From the NCBI GenBank assembly GCA_900317835.1, contig ONIL01000002.1, positions 1-64,000 of the forward strand: 64,000 bases of DNA, in the 5' to 3' direction. Source of the DNA: an uncultured Prevotellaceae bacterium (GTDB taxonomy: Bacteria; Bacteroidota; Bacteroidia; Bacteroidales; Muribaculaceae). Numbering within the stretch: the stretch's first letter is position 1; each line of letters begins with the position of its first letter. Below, in pieces: positions 1 to 8,082 of the stretch. Made by a program: the position numbers and the translations under genes. The notes beneath the pieces are model-generated. The model did no database searches. It had not been told where the DNA came from and was given only the letters and a program-made list of their open reading frames with translations.

Positions 1-2
1 TG

Positions 3-1706
3 ACCTATCTGGACTGTGAGGACTGTGCCATCACCGAACTGCCCGGCGTGAACAACATGAACAACCTGCAAACGCTGTGGGCCCGTAACAACCAGTTGAC
101 GGGCACCCTTGAAGTGAGCAACAAACCTCAACTGAAATATCTCAGGGTTAGAGGTAACACGGGGCTGTTAGAGCTCAGATGCGCCTACTGCGCCTTGACA
201 TCGCTTGATGTGACAGGCTGCACTGGTCTGAACTTATTACATTGTGAAGTAAACAGCAATCTTTCCACCATCGATGGACTGACGGACTGCACAGCGTTGG
301 CTTGGTTTGGCTGCGATTATTGCGCATTCACTTCACTTGACGTGACGTTCTGTCCTGGCCTCAAAAGTTTTTATTGCTATAATAACCAGTTGACCTCGCT
401 CAACGTGACGGGTCTGACTTCCCTTGTGAACTTGAACTGCATGAACAACCCTGACCTTGGCAGCATTACCGGCTTGAGTGACTGCTCGGCCGTGACTTAT
501 CTTAACTGCTCTAACTGCGGCCTCCCCAGCCTGAATGTGGATAATATGAACGACCTGGGGGAACTGTGGTGCAGTGGCAATCTGTTCACCACACTCTTGG
601 TAATTAATAAACCCCAGTTGACGGCACTGGTTGCCAACGATAATCTATCACTTGAACAATTAGAATGCTACTCTTGCGCCCTGACCCGTTTGGAAGTTTA
701 TAATTGTCCTGTACTGAATTATATCGATTGCATGTACAACCAATTGACTGAACTGGACGTCACCACTTGCCCAGAGCTCATGTATCTACTGTGTGAAGAC
801 AATCAACTGACCGAACTGGACATCAGCCGCAATTCCAAACTCCTCTACCTCTGGTGCCGCTACAACCTGTTGACAAGTGTGGACCTGAGCACTTGTCCTG
901 ACAATTTCCTTTCTCTTGACATCCGTGGCAACCAGGTTTCAGGCACTATCGATGTCTCGAGGTTTGCCTCGTTACTCCATTTAATGTGCACCAACAATCA
1001 GATTTCTCAAGTGGTACTTGGTAACCATGATGATCTCATTTACCTTTTGTTAGATTTTAATCAGCTAACGAGTATTGATGCCCGTGGCTGTAGTGCTTTG
1101 CAAATTTTCCGTACTCAGAACAATCAGTTGACCAGCCTGCAGTTGGGTAATAGCCCTGATTTGAATCAATTAGCCCTATTCTATAATAAACTCAATGCCA
1201 GCCAGATGGGTCAGATCGTCAACGCGTTGCCCACACGCAGCGCCGATGATCCCGGAGAGCTTTATGCCATTGTCGATGATAATCCCGAAGACGATACCGT
1301 TGAGGGGAATGTCATCACTGCAGCCCAGGTCAGCCAAGCCAACGCCAAGTACTGGGATGTCTATCATTGGGCTTGGGACGGCACAGGTTGGGGACCCTAT
1401 GCCGGCAGCGCGGGCCAGCCTGGCGATGTGAACGATGACGGTCAGGTGAATATCAGCGATGTGACCGAACTGATTGATTATGTGTTGGGTGGTGACTCCG
1501 GTAGCATCAATGTGGTTAATGCCGATGTGAACGGTGACTCCCAAGTGAACATTGCCGATGTGACTGAACTGATCGACTTGGTGCTCGGCGGTTCGTCAAG
1601 CAAAATGAAGAGCTTGTCGGCCAGCCAGTATGCACCAGTTCCCATGAACAGCATCAACTGTGGTGAGGAGCCTGTCCTTGAGAAACCTCACAGGATCAAA
1701 CAGTGA
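3..1706 (+). CDS. Cysteine-rich leucine-rich-repeat surface protein with C-terminal dockerin repeats (5' end outside window)
   Basis: The reading frame is open from the first bases of the window, so the N-terminus and signal peptide lie upstream; the first ATG (48) is internal. Nearly all of the visible part is a ladder of ~21-residue leucine-rich repeats of the form LTxLDVxxCxxLxxLxCxxNQ, with a cysteine recurring at the end of many strands. The C-terminal part (nt ~1423-1590) holds two EF-hand-like dockerin repeats beginning GDVNDDGQVNISDV and ADVNGDSQVNIADV, each followed by a LID(Y/L)VLGG helix. A 37-residue tail follows, unlike the other dockerin proteins here, which end at the dockerin. 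Such LRR proteins are usually exported and take part in adhesion or ligand binding. The specific ligand is unknown. Confidence 0.85.
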   Translation, partial: TYLDCEDCAITELPGVNNMNNLQTLWARNNQLTGTLEVSNKPQLKYLRVRGNTGLLELRCAYCALTSLDVTGCTGLNLLHCEVNSNLSTIDGLTDCTALAWFGCDYCAFTSLDVTFCPGLKSFYCYNNQLTSLNVTGLTSLVNLNCMNNPDLGSITGLSDCSAVTYLNCSNCGLPSLNVDNMNDLGELWCSGNLFTTLLVINKPQLTALVANDNLSLEQLECYSCALTRLEVYNCPVLNYIDCMYNQLTELDVTTCPELMYLLCEDNQLTELDISRNSKLLYLWCRYNLLTSVDLSTCPDNFLSLDIRGNQVSGTIDVSRFASLLHLMCTNNQISQVVLGNHDDLIYLLLDFNQLTSIDARGCSALQIFRTQNNQLTSLQLGNSPDLNQLALFYNKLNASQMGQIVNALPTRSADDPGELYAIVDDNPEDDTVEGNVITAAQVSQANAKYWDVYHWAWDGTGWGPYAGSAGQPGDVNDDGQVNISDVTELIDYVLGGDSGSINVVNADVNGDSQVNIADVTELIDLVLGGSSSKMKSLSASQYAPVPMNSINCGEEPVLEKPHRIKQ

Positions 1707-1720
1707 CTTGCTCTTTCTAG

Positions 1721-1767
1721 ACGATGTGTCATCATTGCTGAGTCGCAATGATGACACATCGTTTTTT
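1721..1767 (+). terminator. Rho-independent terminator of the LRR gene
   Basis: Perfect 18-bp inverted repeat (arms 1721-1738 and 1745-1762) with a 6-nt loop and a run of six T, 15 nt after the LRR stop codon. Confidence 0.9.
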
Positions 1768-1828
1768 GGGTGGATATTGCTTGACGAGATCGGGAAAAGG
1801 CATGAGAGGGTATTGCCCTCTCATGAAA

Positions 1829-2725
1829 TCATTTGCCGTAGCCGTTAGCCTTGCGGTAGTAGTTGGGTGACAGGCCTAAGTGCTTTTTCACATATTTCCC
1901 AAAGAATGAGAGGTTGTCAAACCCCATCTCTCCAGCCACCTCCTTGATACTCAAGTCGCTGTAGAGTAACAGCTGCTTGATCCGGCTAATGACCGATGTG
2001 GCGATGAGTTCGCTGGGGGTGTATTCACTGTGACGGCGACATACACTCGTCAGATACTTGGGTGATACACATAACTCTCCGGCATAGGATTGGACACTGC
2101 GGTTGATGTTGGTGCTCTCGGCCAGCATGAGCAAGAAGCGGCGGAAGATGCGGTCGCTCTGACGCAACATCTCATCATCATTGCCCTGATTGAGGTGCTT
2201 GTTGATGTTAGAGAGCAGGTCATAGGCAAAACAGCGGATGATGTCGCGCATGGTTTCGCGTCCGAAGTTCATCTCAGGATGCTCCATCTTGAATGTCAGC
2301 AGTTCATAATACTTGATCATCAGGTCCACATCATTCTGCTCCAGCTTGATGACGGGGTTGGTCATGATGTGCATGACTGACTGCAGCAGGCTTTTATTGA
2401 AAAATCCGAAACCGACATCTGCGCTCATGGCGCATATCAGGCAACGGAAGTCCTCGCTATGATGCACATTGTCGATAATGATCTTGCGGTCAACAAACAG
2501 CGAATTGTTTTTCTCAAGAGTGTAGGGTACAGTATTCAGTTCCACCGAGAGGGAACCATCCAGTACCATGACATAGGCAATGAAATTGACCTGGAACTGC
2601 TTCATCAGTCCTGGGATAGACGTGATGTCATCGGCAAATAGGATTTCGCCGTCATTGTACTTGAGGTTATGGTAAACCTGTGGCACATCGTTCAAGTCTA
2701 GTTGAGGAATGCTGCTTTGTATCAT
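1829..2725 (-). CDS. AraC-family transcriptional regulator
   Basis: A 298-residue protein. The last ~100 residues form the double helix-turn-helix of AraC regulators: first HTH around SVQSYAGELCVSPKYLTSVCR, second around LSIKEVAGEMGFDNLSFFGKYVKK, closing with GLSPNYYRK. The N-terminal ~190 residues resemble a cupin-like sensing domain but show no diagnostic motif. I chose the ATG at 2725; the frame extends to a GTG at 2767, 22 nt from the end of the upstream tRNA gene. No separate promoter is visible, so it may be transcribed by read-through from the tRNA-Pro promoter. It converges on the LRR gene. Target genes are unknown. Confidence 0.85.
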   Translation of the reverse strand: MIQSSIPQLDLNDVPQVYHNLKYNDGEILFADDITSIPGLMKQFQVNFIAYVMVLDGSLSVELNTVPYTLEKNNSLFVDRKIIIDNVHHSEDFRCLICAMSADVGFGFFNKSLLQSVMHIMTNPVIKLEQNDVDLMIKYYELLTFKMEHPEMNFGRETMRDIIRCFAYDLLSNINKHLNQGNDDEMLRQSDRIFRRFLLMLAESTNINRSVQSYAGELCVSPKYLTSVCRRHSEYTPSELIATSVISRIKQLLLYSDLSIKEVAGEMGFDNLSFFGKYVKKHLGLSPNYYRKANGYGK

Positions 2726-2788
2726 AGAGACTATTTGATTAAAAAGTAGGGCAACTCGTTGATGCACAACTTGTTGCCCTTGCTTGAG

Positions 2789-2862
2789 TCGGGGTGAGAG
2801 GACTCGAACTTCCGACCTCCACGTCCCGAACGTGGCGCGCTAACCAACTGTGCTACACCCCG
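2789..2862 (-). tRNA. tRNA-Pro, anticodon CGG
   Basis: Cloverleaf readable on the minus strand: acceptor CGGGGTG pairs with CACCCCG, discriminator A. The anticodon stem is CCACG/CGTGG with loop TTCGGGA, giving anticodon CGG. The T loop is TTCGAGT. CCA is not encoded. The T stem GGAAG/CCTCT contains an A-C mismatch and a G-T pair, weaker than usual. Confidence 0.92.
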
Positions 2863-2879
2863 AGACTCTTTTAGCGGTG

Positions 2880-2912
2880 CAAAGATACTGCTATTTTTTC
2901 AATCTGAGCAAA
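2880..2912 (-). promoter_or_regulatory. Promoter of tRNA-Pro(CGG)
   Basis: On the minus strand TTTG (2912-2909), 21 bp, TATCTTTG (2887-2880). This fits the Bacteroidetes consensus, and the tRNA 5' end is 17 nt downstream. Confidence 0.7.
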
Positions 2913-2935
2913 ATTTCGTCTAAAATATTCTTAAT

Positions 2936-5740
2936 TTAATGTGCATCAAGCCAGTTGGTGGCAGCACCATGGCTGGCAGTGAGGCGCACGTCGCCCTTGT
3001 AAACGCCTTCCATCTCCTCGATGACGATGCGTTGAACCGTCTCGAGTTCGTCGGGGAGGACATCAAAGTTGAGTTCGTCGTGTACCTGTAGAATCATCTT
3101 GGACTGGATGCCCTCATCCTGGAAGCGCCGATAGATGCGCACCATGGCGAGCTTGATGATGTCGGCGGCCGTGCCCTGGATGGGCGCGTTGATGGCATTG
3201 CGCTCGCTGAAGCCCCTCACCACCGCATTGCGCGAGTTGATGTCGGGCAGCATGCGGCGACGGCCGTAAACAGTGGTCACATAGCCCTTCTCGCGGGCTA
3301 ACGCGATGTTGTGGTCGATGTAGTCGCGCACTTGTGGGAAGGTCGTGTAGTAACCGTCAATGAGCATCTTGGCCTCATCGCGTGAAATGTTGAGGCGTTG
3401 GGCCAGACCAAAGGCGCTGATGCCGTACAGGATGCCGAAATTGGCCGTTTTGGCTTTGCGCCGCTCGTCGCCGGTGACCAGTTCCAGTGGCTTATGATAG
3501 ATGCGTGCGGCAGTGATGGCGTGGATGTCGTGCCCGTTGGCAAAGGCATCGAGCATCGTCTTGTCATGGCTCAAATCGGCCACTAGGCGCAATTCGATTT
3601 GTGAATAGTCGGCACTGAAGAAGATGTTGCCCTCGGCCGGGATGAAGGCGCGGCGAATTTCCTTGCCGTCGTCGCTGCGCACAGGGATGTTCTGCAGGTT
3701 GGGATTGGTCGATGAAAGGCGTCCCGTGGCGGTGACCGTCTGGTTATAGGTCGTATGGATTCGCCCAGTGGCTGGATTGATGAGGGCGGGTAGGGCATTG
3801 ACGTAGGTGGAGAGCAACTTCCGGATTCCCCTTAGCTCCAAAATCTTGTCCACGAGTGGATGGCGGTCGCGCAGCTTGAGCAGGATATCCTCAGTGGTGC
3901 TATACTGGCCGGTCTTGGTTTTCTTGGCCTTAGGGTCAATCTTGAGTCGGTCAAACAGGACCTCTCCCACCTGTGCTGGCGACGCCGTGTTGAATGTCAT
4001 GCCTGCCAGTTGATGGCACTCGGCGTCCAGGCGGTTCATCTGCTCGGTGAGGGTGACGGAGTAGTCTTTCAGCGCCTTGACGTCGATGCGGGCACCGGCA
4101 AGTTCCATGCTGGCGAGCACTGTGATGAGCGGTAACTCGATCTCATGCAGCAGTTTGTCTAGTCCTTGCTCCTTGAGTGCCTTGTCGAGCACATTGGGGA
4201 GCTGGAAGGTAAGGTCAGCGGCTTCACATAGCAGCTGGGTGAACTCTTCGGTGTAGTCGAATTGTATTTTGGGCGCATTCCGGCCTTTTGAACCTATCAC
4301 GCCCTCAGGATTGATGGCGGTGTAATGGAGGAGTTCGTAGGCCATTTCCGACGTGCTGTGGCCCCGTTCGGGTTGCAGCAGGTAGTGGGCGACGGCTGTG
4401 TCATAGTAGGGGGCCGTGAACTTGATGCCGTGCTGGTCAAGGGCGACGATGGTTCGCTTGACATCGCTGCTGACGATGCACGCAGTGCCGCTGAACAGCG
4501 GAGCCAGTGCGTTGAGCATGTCCTTCTTGTCGTTACACAGCACCAACGTGGCATCATGTGCCTTGGCACACAGGGCGATGCCGTAGATTTTCATCTGCAT
4601 AGCGTTCTCCCCTGAGCCCAGCAGGGCAATGGCAACATGCGACTTATCCATCAGTTCGCTCACAAGTGTGGCGGCCTCAAGGGGGGTGGCGATGAAGCGG
4701 TAGCTGTGGGGAATGTCGTTGAGGGTGCGGTAGCTGGGGGTGACAGGAGCGGCAGCTTGCTCGGGAGCATCGAGATCGAAAAGGGACAGCTGCTTGACCG
4801 ACGGGCTGGGCTTGCCGGGCTGGATAGGTGGAACTGGCTGCTCGTCGGAGTTGACGCCGACGTTGGCCTCGCCGCCGTCGATGAGGCGGTGGGTGAGGGT
4901 GCGGAATTCCAGTTCAGTGAATACCTCTCGCAGGGCCTCCATGTCAACGGCTTTGCGCCGCAGGCTTTGTTCGTCGAGCGTGATGGGCACGTCGGTGATG
5001 ATGGTGGCCAGCCACTTGGACATGCGTATGAGTTCGCTGTTTTCCTCGATGCGTTGCTTCAAGACACCCTTGAGTTCGCTGGTGTGCTCCAGCAGTTTCT
5101 CAATGGAGCCGTATTGCTGAATAAGCTTTTCGGCGGTTTTGGGACCTACTCCAGGGCAACCAGGTATGTTGTCGGCCGTGTCTCCCATGAGGCCCAGGAT
5201 GTCGATGAGTTGGGAGGGAGACTCGATGCCGTACTTGGCCTTGACTTCCTCGACCCCAAGTATCTCATTCTTGCCTGGGTTGAAGACCTTGATATCGGGG
5301 GTCACCAACTGCCCGAAGTCTTTGTCGCCCGTGACCATATAGGTGAAGAAACCTTGCCCTTCGGCTTGGTGGGAGAGGGTGCCGATGACGTCATCGGCCT
5401 CATAACCCTCAACCTCAAAGATGGGAATGCGGTAGGCTTGAAGGATGCGCTTGATGTAGGGAACAGCGATGAGAATGCCCTCAGGCGTCTTCTCGCGGTT
5501 GGCCTTGTACTGCTCATAGCTCTCATGCCTGAAGGTGCTGCCCCCAGGCGGGTCAAAACACACGGCGATGTGTGACGGATGCTCGCGTTTAAGCAGGTCC
5601 TGCAGGGTGTTGACAAAGCCGAACACGGCCGACGTGTCGATACCGGTCGAGGTAATGCGCGGGCTGCGTATCATGGCATAAAAAGCCCTGAAAATGAGTG
5701 CGTAGGCATCCAGTAGCAGCAGTTTTTTGGTCGATTCCAT
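2936..5740 (-). CDS. polA: DNA polymerase I
   Basis: A 934-residue family A polymerase for Okazaki-fragment maturation and repair. The N-terminal ~290 residues are the 5'-nuclease domain (LLLLDAYALIFRAFYAM, VTGDKDFGQLV, helix-hairpin-helix GVGPKTAEKL). A Pro-rich linker follows and contains QLSLF (~317-321), a canonical beta-clamp-binding motif. The central ~340-520 region has the position of the 3'-5' exonuclease domain, but the acidic residues equivalent to E. coli D355, E357, D424 and D501 appear replaced (L373, G375, T430, A507 by eye). The polymerase domain is intact: motif A DYSQIELR (~711), finger helix RRKAKTANFGILYG, motif C VHDE (~887-889). The start at 5740 is preferred over the ATG at 5797 because a TATCTTTA box sits at 5778-5771 and the shorter N-terminus matches the family. 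Confidence 0.97.
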   Translation of the reverse strand: MESTKKLLLLDAYALIFRAFYAMIRSPRITSTGIDTSAVFGFVNTLQDLLKREHPSHIAVCFDPPGGSTFRHESYEQYKANREKTPEGILIAVPYIKRILQAYRIPIFEVEGYEADDVIGTLSHQAEGQGFFTYMVTGDKDFGQLVTPDIKVFNPGKNEILGVEEVKAKYGIESPSQLIDILGLMGDTADNIPGCPGVGPKTAEKLIQQYGSIEKLLEHTSELKGVLKQRIEENSELIRMSKWLATIITDVPITLDEQSLRRKAVDMEALREVFTELEFRTLTHRLIDGGEANVGVNSDEQPVPPIQPGKPSPSVKQLSLFDLDAPEQAAAPVTPSYRTLNDIPHSYRFIATPLEAATLVSELMDKSHVAIALLGSGENAMQMKIYGIALCAKAHDATLVLCNDKKDMLNALAPLFSGTACIVSSDVKRTIVALDQHGIKFTAPYYDTAVAHYLLQPERGHSTSEMAYELLHYTAINPEGVIGSKGRNAPKIQFDYTEEFTQLLCEAADLTFQLPNVLDKALKEQGLDKLLHEIELPLITVLASMELAGARIDVKALKDYSVTLTEQMNRLDAECHQLAGMTFNTASPAQVGEVLFDRLKIDPKAKKTKTGQYSTTEDILLKLRDRHPLVDKILELRGIRKLLSTYVNALPALINPATGRIHTTYNQTVTATGRLSSTNPNLQNIPVRSDDGKEIRRAFIPAEGNIFFSADYSQIELRLVADLSHDKTMLDAFANGHDIHAITAARIYHKPLELVTGDERRKAKTANFGILYGISAFGLAQRLNISRDEAKMLIDGYYTTFPQVRDYIDHNIALAREKGYVTTVYGRRRMLPDINSRNAVVRGFSERNAINAPIQGTAADIIKLAMVRIYRRFQDEGIQSKMILQVHDELNFDVLPDELETVQRIVIEEMEGVYKGDVRLTASHGAATNWLDAH

Positions 5741-5770
5741 AAAATCAGTCAGTTGTTTAGTTCCAGGCGA

Positions 5771-5778
5771 TAAAGATA
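5771..5778 (-). promoter_or_regulatory. Putative -7 box of polA
   Basis: TATCTTTA on the minus strand, about 30 nt upstream of the chosen polA start. It is near the TAnnTTTG consensus with the last base divergent; no clear -33 element was found. Confidence 0.4.
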
Positions 5779-5831
5779 AGCATTTTTTCCTATTCATCCA
5801 TCAATCGTCAACGCTTTTCCTGTCTAGATCC

Positions 5832-5873
5832 AAAAAAAGAAGGCCATGCAACATGTGCATGACCCTCTTTTTT
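5832..5873 (-). terminator. Hairpin terminator between the 5897-7792 gene and polA
   Basis: Inverted repeat AAGAAGGCCATGCA / TGCATGACCCTCTT (with G-T pairs) around a short loop, flanked by A-run and T-run so that it could work in both directions. It lies just after the stop of the secreted-protein gene. Confidence 0.75.
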
Positions 5874-5896
5874 AGGGTTGTTGGATAGGGTTTCAA

Positions 5897-7792
5897 TTAG
5901 TTGCCCCAAACACCACCAAGAACGTAGTCGATCAGAGTGGTTACGTCATTGATGTTTACACCCTCATCGAGGTTGCAGTCAGCGTTAGAGTAGTTCAGAC
6001 CATCCCAATTGTTGCCCAAAACAGCGTCGATCAGAGCAGTAACGTCGTTGATGTTAACAACGCCATCATCGTTCACGTCACCACGCATGCCCTCGGCGAT
6101 CTGGCTCTCGGTAACAGCGATAGGCATAACCTGTACGGCATTGTTGTAGTAGCTTACCATACCCTCAACATCGTAGGTCTTGCCCTCCTCAATGGTGGGA
6201 TAGGTGATGTTGAACTGGTTGTAGATAGCCATACCGTCGGCGGTGTAGAGGTACTTGGGATCCTCACCAGCGGTCAGGGTCAGACCCTTCAAGATCACGC
6301 GCTCGTTGATTTTGTCAGTGGTCAGCTGAGCCTCGGTGTACTCGTTAGCCTCGATAGTCTGCAGGGGCTCTTCACTTGCAGTCACGTTGTAGGGATTCTG
6401 ATACTCGTGGATCATGCCACGGAACAGATAGTGCTGTGCTTCCCATTCCTCATTGAGAACGGTACCTTCAGCGAACTCAGGAATCTGGCTGCCGTAAATC
6501 AGGCCGTAGCCACTAGCATCCTTAACCCACAGGTTGTTACCATTCTGGTAAACAACAACTACGTTGCCGTAGAATACAAAGTCGGTTTTGTTCTCCAGGT
6601 CGTTAGCATCGGCCAGGGTAGCTACCTCAACGCGCTTGGTGTAGGTAGCGGTAGCCTCTTCGCTCTGAACGCCGTTGAGTTCAGCATAAGCCTTAACGGT
6701 AGTTGTCTCAGTCAGGGTCAGAGGAGTTCCTTCGTAGGGCACATACTCGCCATCGTTGAGTGCGTAGTAGATGGTAGCACCCTCGGTAGCGCAGGTGATG
6801 GTAACTTCCTGGCTGCCAACGAATGGTCTGCCACTAGGATCGAATACGGGCTTAGCAACCTCGGTGATATCAATAATCTCACCGGTAGCCTTGTAGATAT
6901 AAACAGGCTTCTGGTTGTTGGTAGCACCATAGCAAGAGAAGAGCACGGGGTTGTTTGTGCTGTTGAAACGAACGACGTTGCGCTCGTTAGTGCCTTGGAA
7001 GACGATGATAGCGCTGTCGCCATCGATGGTGATAGCAGCGTCAGCGTTGCCAAGGGTGTCAACGGGGGTCTCGAGCTTCATCTGGTTGCTAGTGCTGCTG
7101 GCTGCATAGAGGTAGCCTTGAGCAGTCTTGAGGTTCCAGTTCTGGCCAGCAGCCTCAAGGGTGATGACGTTAGCGAGATCGGTGATAATCTTGCCATCGG
7201 TAATGTTTACATCAACACCGCCAAAGTTGTTGCCACGGCTGTCGCCCATAGCGAAAACAGCGTCATCCTTGAAGCCCACGAGGATAATCTTGTCGCCAGC
7301 GGCAAGGTCATTCACGTTAGTTACAGGAGCAAATACGTTGCTCTCGGGATCAGGACCAGGACCAGGGGTCTCACCATCGAAGGTAACAACCATCTTCTGG
7401 ATGCGCACCTGAGCGCCGGTATTGTTAGTGAAGATGATGTTGTTGGCTTCGCCAGTCCAAACACCTGATGCATAGGTGCCGCTATTAGCACTGTTACTAA
7501 CCCAGCCACCCTGTGAGAAGGTGAACTCAATCGAGGTGATGTTGTTCGCGGCAGCAACAGTCATTGTGTTGTTGGCGTACAGACGCATACTTGTACCACT
7601 GGCGTAGTACTTGGGGGTAGTGCCGCCATTAGCGTTGAAGGTCATCGATACACCATTGATTGTGATGGTCTGACCATCAAAATCCTGTGCGTTGGTGTAG
7701 CCCTGAGTACTGAAGTCAATAGTTACAGAGCTAGCAGCCCAAGCTGACATGGTCAGCAGGGCAAGCGTGAGGAGAGAAAACAATTTCTTCAT
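5897..7792 (-). CDS. Secreted multidomain protein with chitobiase/Fn3-like repeat, OB-like domain and C-terminal dockerin repeats
   Basis: A 631-residue protein with signal peptide (MKKLFSLLTLALLTMSAWAA). Order of parts: a beta-rich N-terminal domain (~20-145); a second beta-rich domain beginning at FAPVTNVNDLAAGDKIILVG; a chitobiase C-terminal-like module around VTITCATEGATIYYALNDG; an OB-like segment (~390-560, DFVFYGNVVVVYQNGNNLWVKD); and two dockerin-type repeats (GDVNDDGVVNINDV and ADCNLDEGVNINDV) ending two residues after a tryptophan (GGVWGN). No catalytic motif is recognised. It is probably exported and bound at the surface or released; its substrate is unknown. Confidence 0.8.
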   Translation of the reverse strand: MKKLFSLLTLALLTMSAWAASSVTIDFSTQGYTNAQDFDGQTITINGVSMTFNANGGTTPKYYASGTSMRLYANNTMTVAAANNITSIEFTFSQGGWVSNSANSGTYASGVWTGEANNIIFTNNTGAQVRIQKMVVTFDGETPGPGPDPESNVFAPVTNVNDLAAGDKIILVGFKDDAVFAMGDSRGNNFGGVDVNITDGKIITDLANVITLEAAGQNWNLKTAQGYLYAASSTSNQMKLETPVDTLGNADAAITIDGDSAIIVFQGTNERNVVRFNSTNNPVLFSCYGATNNQKPVYIYKATGEIIDITEVAKPVFDPSGRPFVGSQEVTITCATEGATIYYALNDGEYVPYEGTPLTLTETTTVKAYAELNGVQSEEATATYTKRVEVATLADANDLENKTDFVFYGNVVVVYQNGNNLWVKDASGYGLIYGSQIPEFAEGTVLNEEWEAQHYLFRGMIHEYQNPYNVTASEEPLQTIEANEYTEAQLTTDKINERVILKGLTLTAGEDPKYLYTADGMAIYNQFNITYPTIEEGKTYDVEGMVSYYNNAVQVMPIAVTESQIAEGMRGDVNDDGVVNINDVTALIDAVLGNNWDGLNYSNADCNLDEGVNINDVTTLIDYVLGGVWGN

Positions 7793-7886
7793 AAATGATT
7801 GAAATTAAAATGAGTTAATGAAATATGTTAATAAACAAAAATGTTCATTTTTAGTGCTTTAGTCAAGCGAGGTTCATTTCTCGTCG

Positions 7887-7918
7887 CAAAGGTAGTGACA
7901 TTTGGTGAGATGTGCAAC
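7887..7918 (-). promoter_or_regulatory. Promoter of the 5897-7792 gene
   Basis: GTTG (7918-7915), 20 bp, TACCTTTG (7894-7887) on the minus strand, about 95 nt upstream of the start codon. Confidence 0.65.
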
Positions 7919-8029
7919 ACTTTAGAGGGAATTTATTGTTTTCATTTTGCAGCTCTGGACTATAGTCGAGATGGGGCTTGGAAAGTCGGGAAGCGCATCA
8001 TGTAGAGATAATAAACAGCAAGGGAGGCT

Positions 8030-8051
8030 GCCCTTAACGGGAGCCTCCCCT
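8030..8051 (-). terminator. Hairpin after the 8083-10887 gene
   Basis: Ten-pair stem (AGGGGAGGCT / AGCCTCCCTT, one G-T pair) 32 nt after the stop codon. There is no strong T-run on the minus strand, so it is a probable terminator only. Confidence 0.55.
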
Positions 8052-8082
8052 GATGATAGGTTGATTCGCTAAATAGCTTGGC

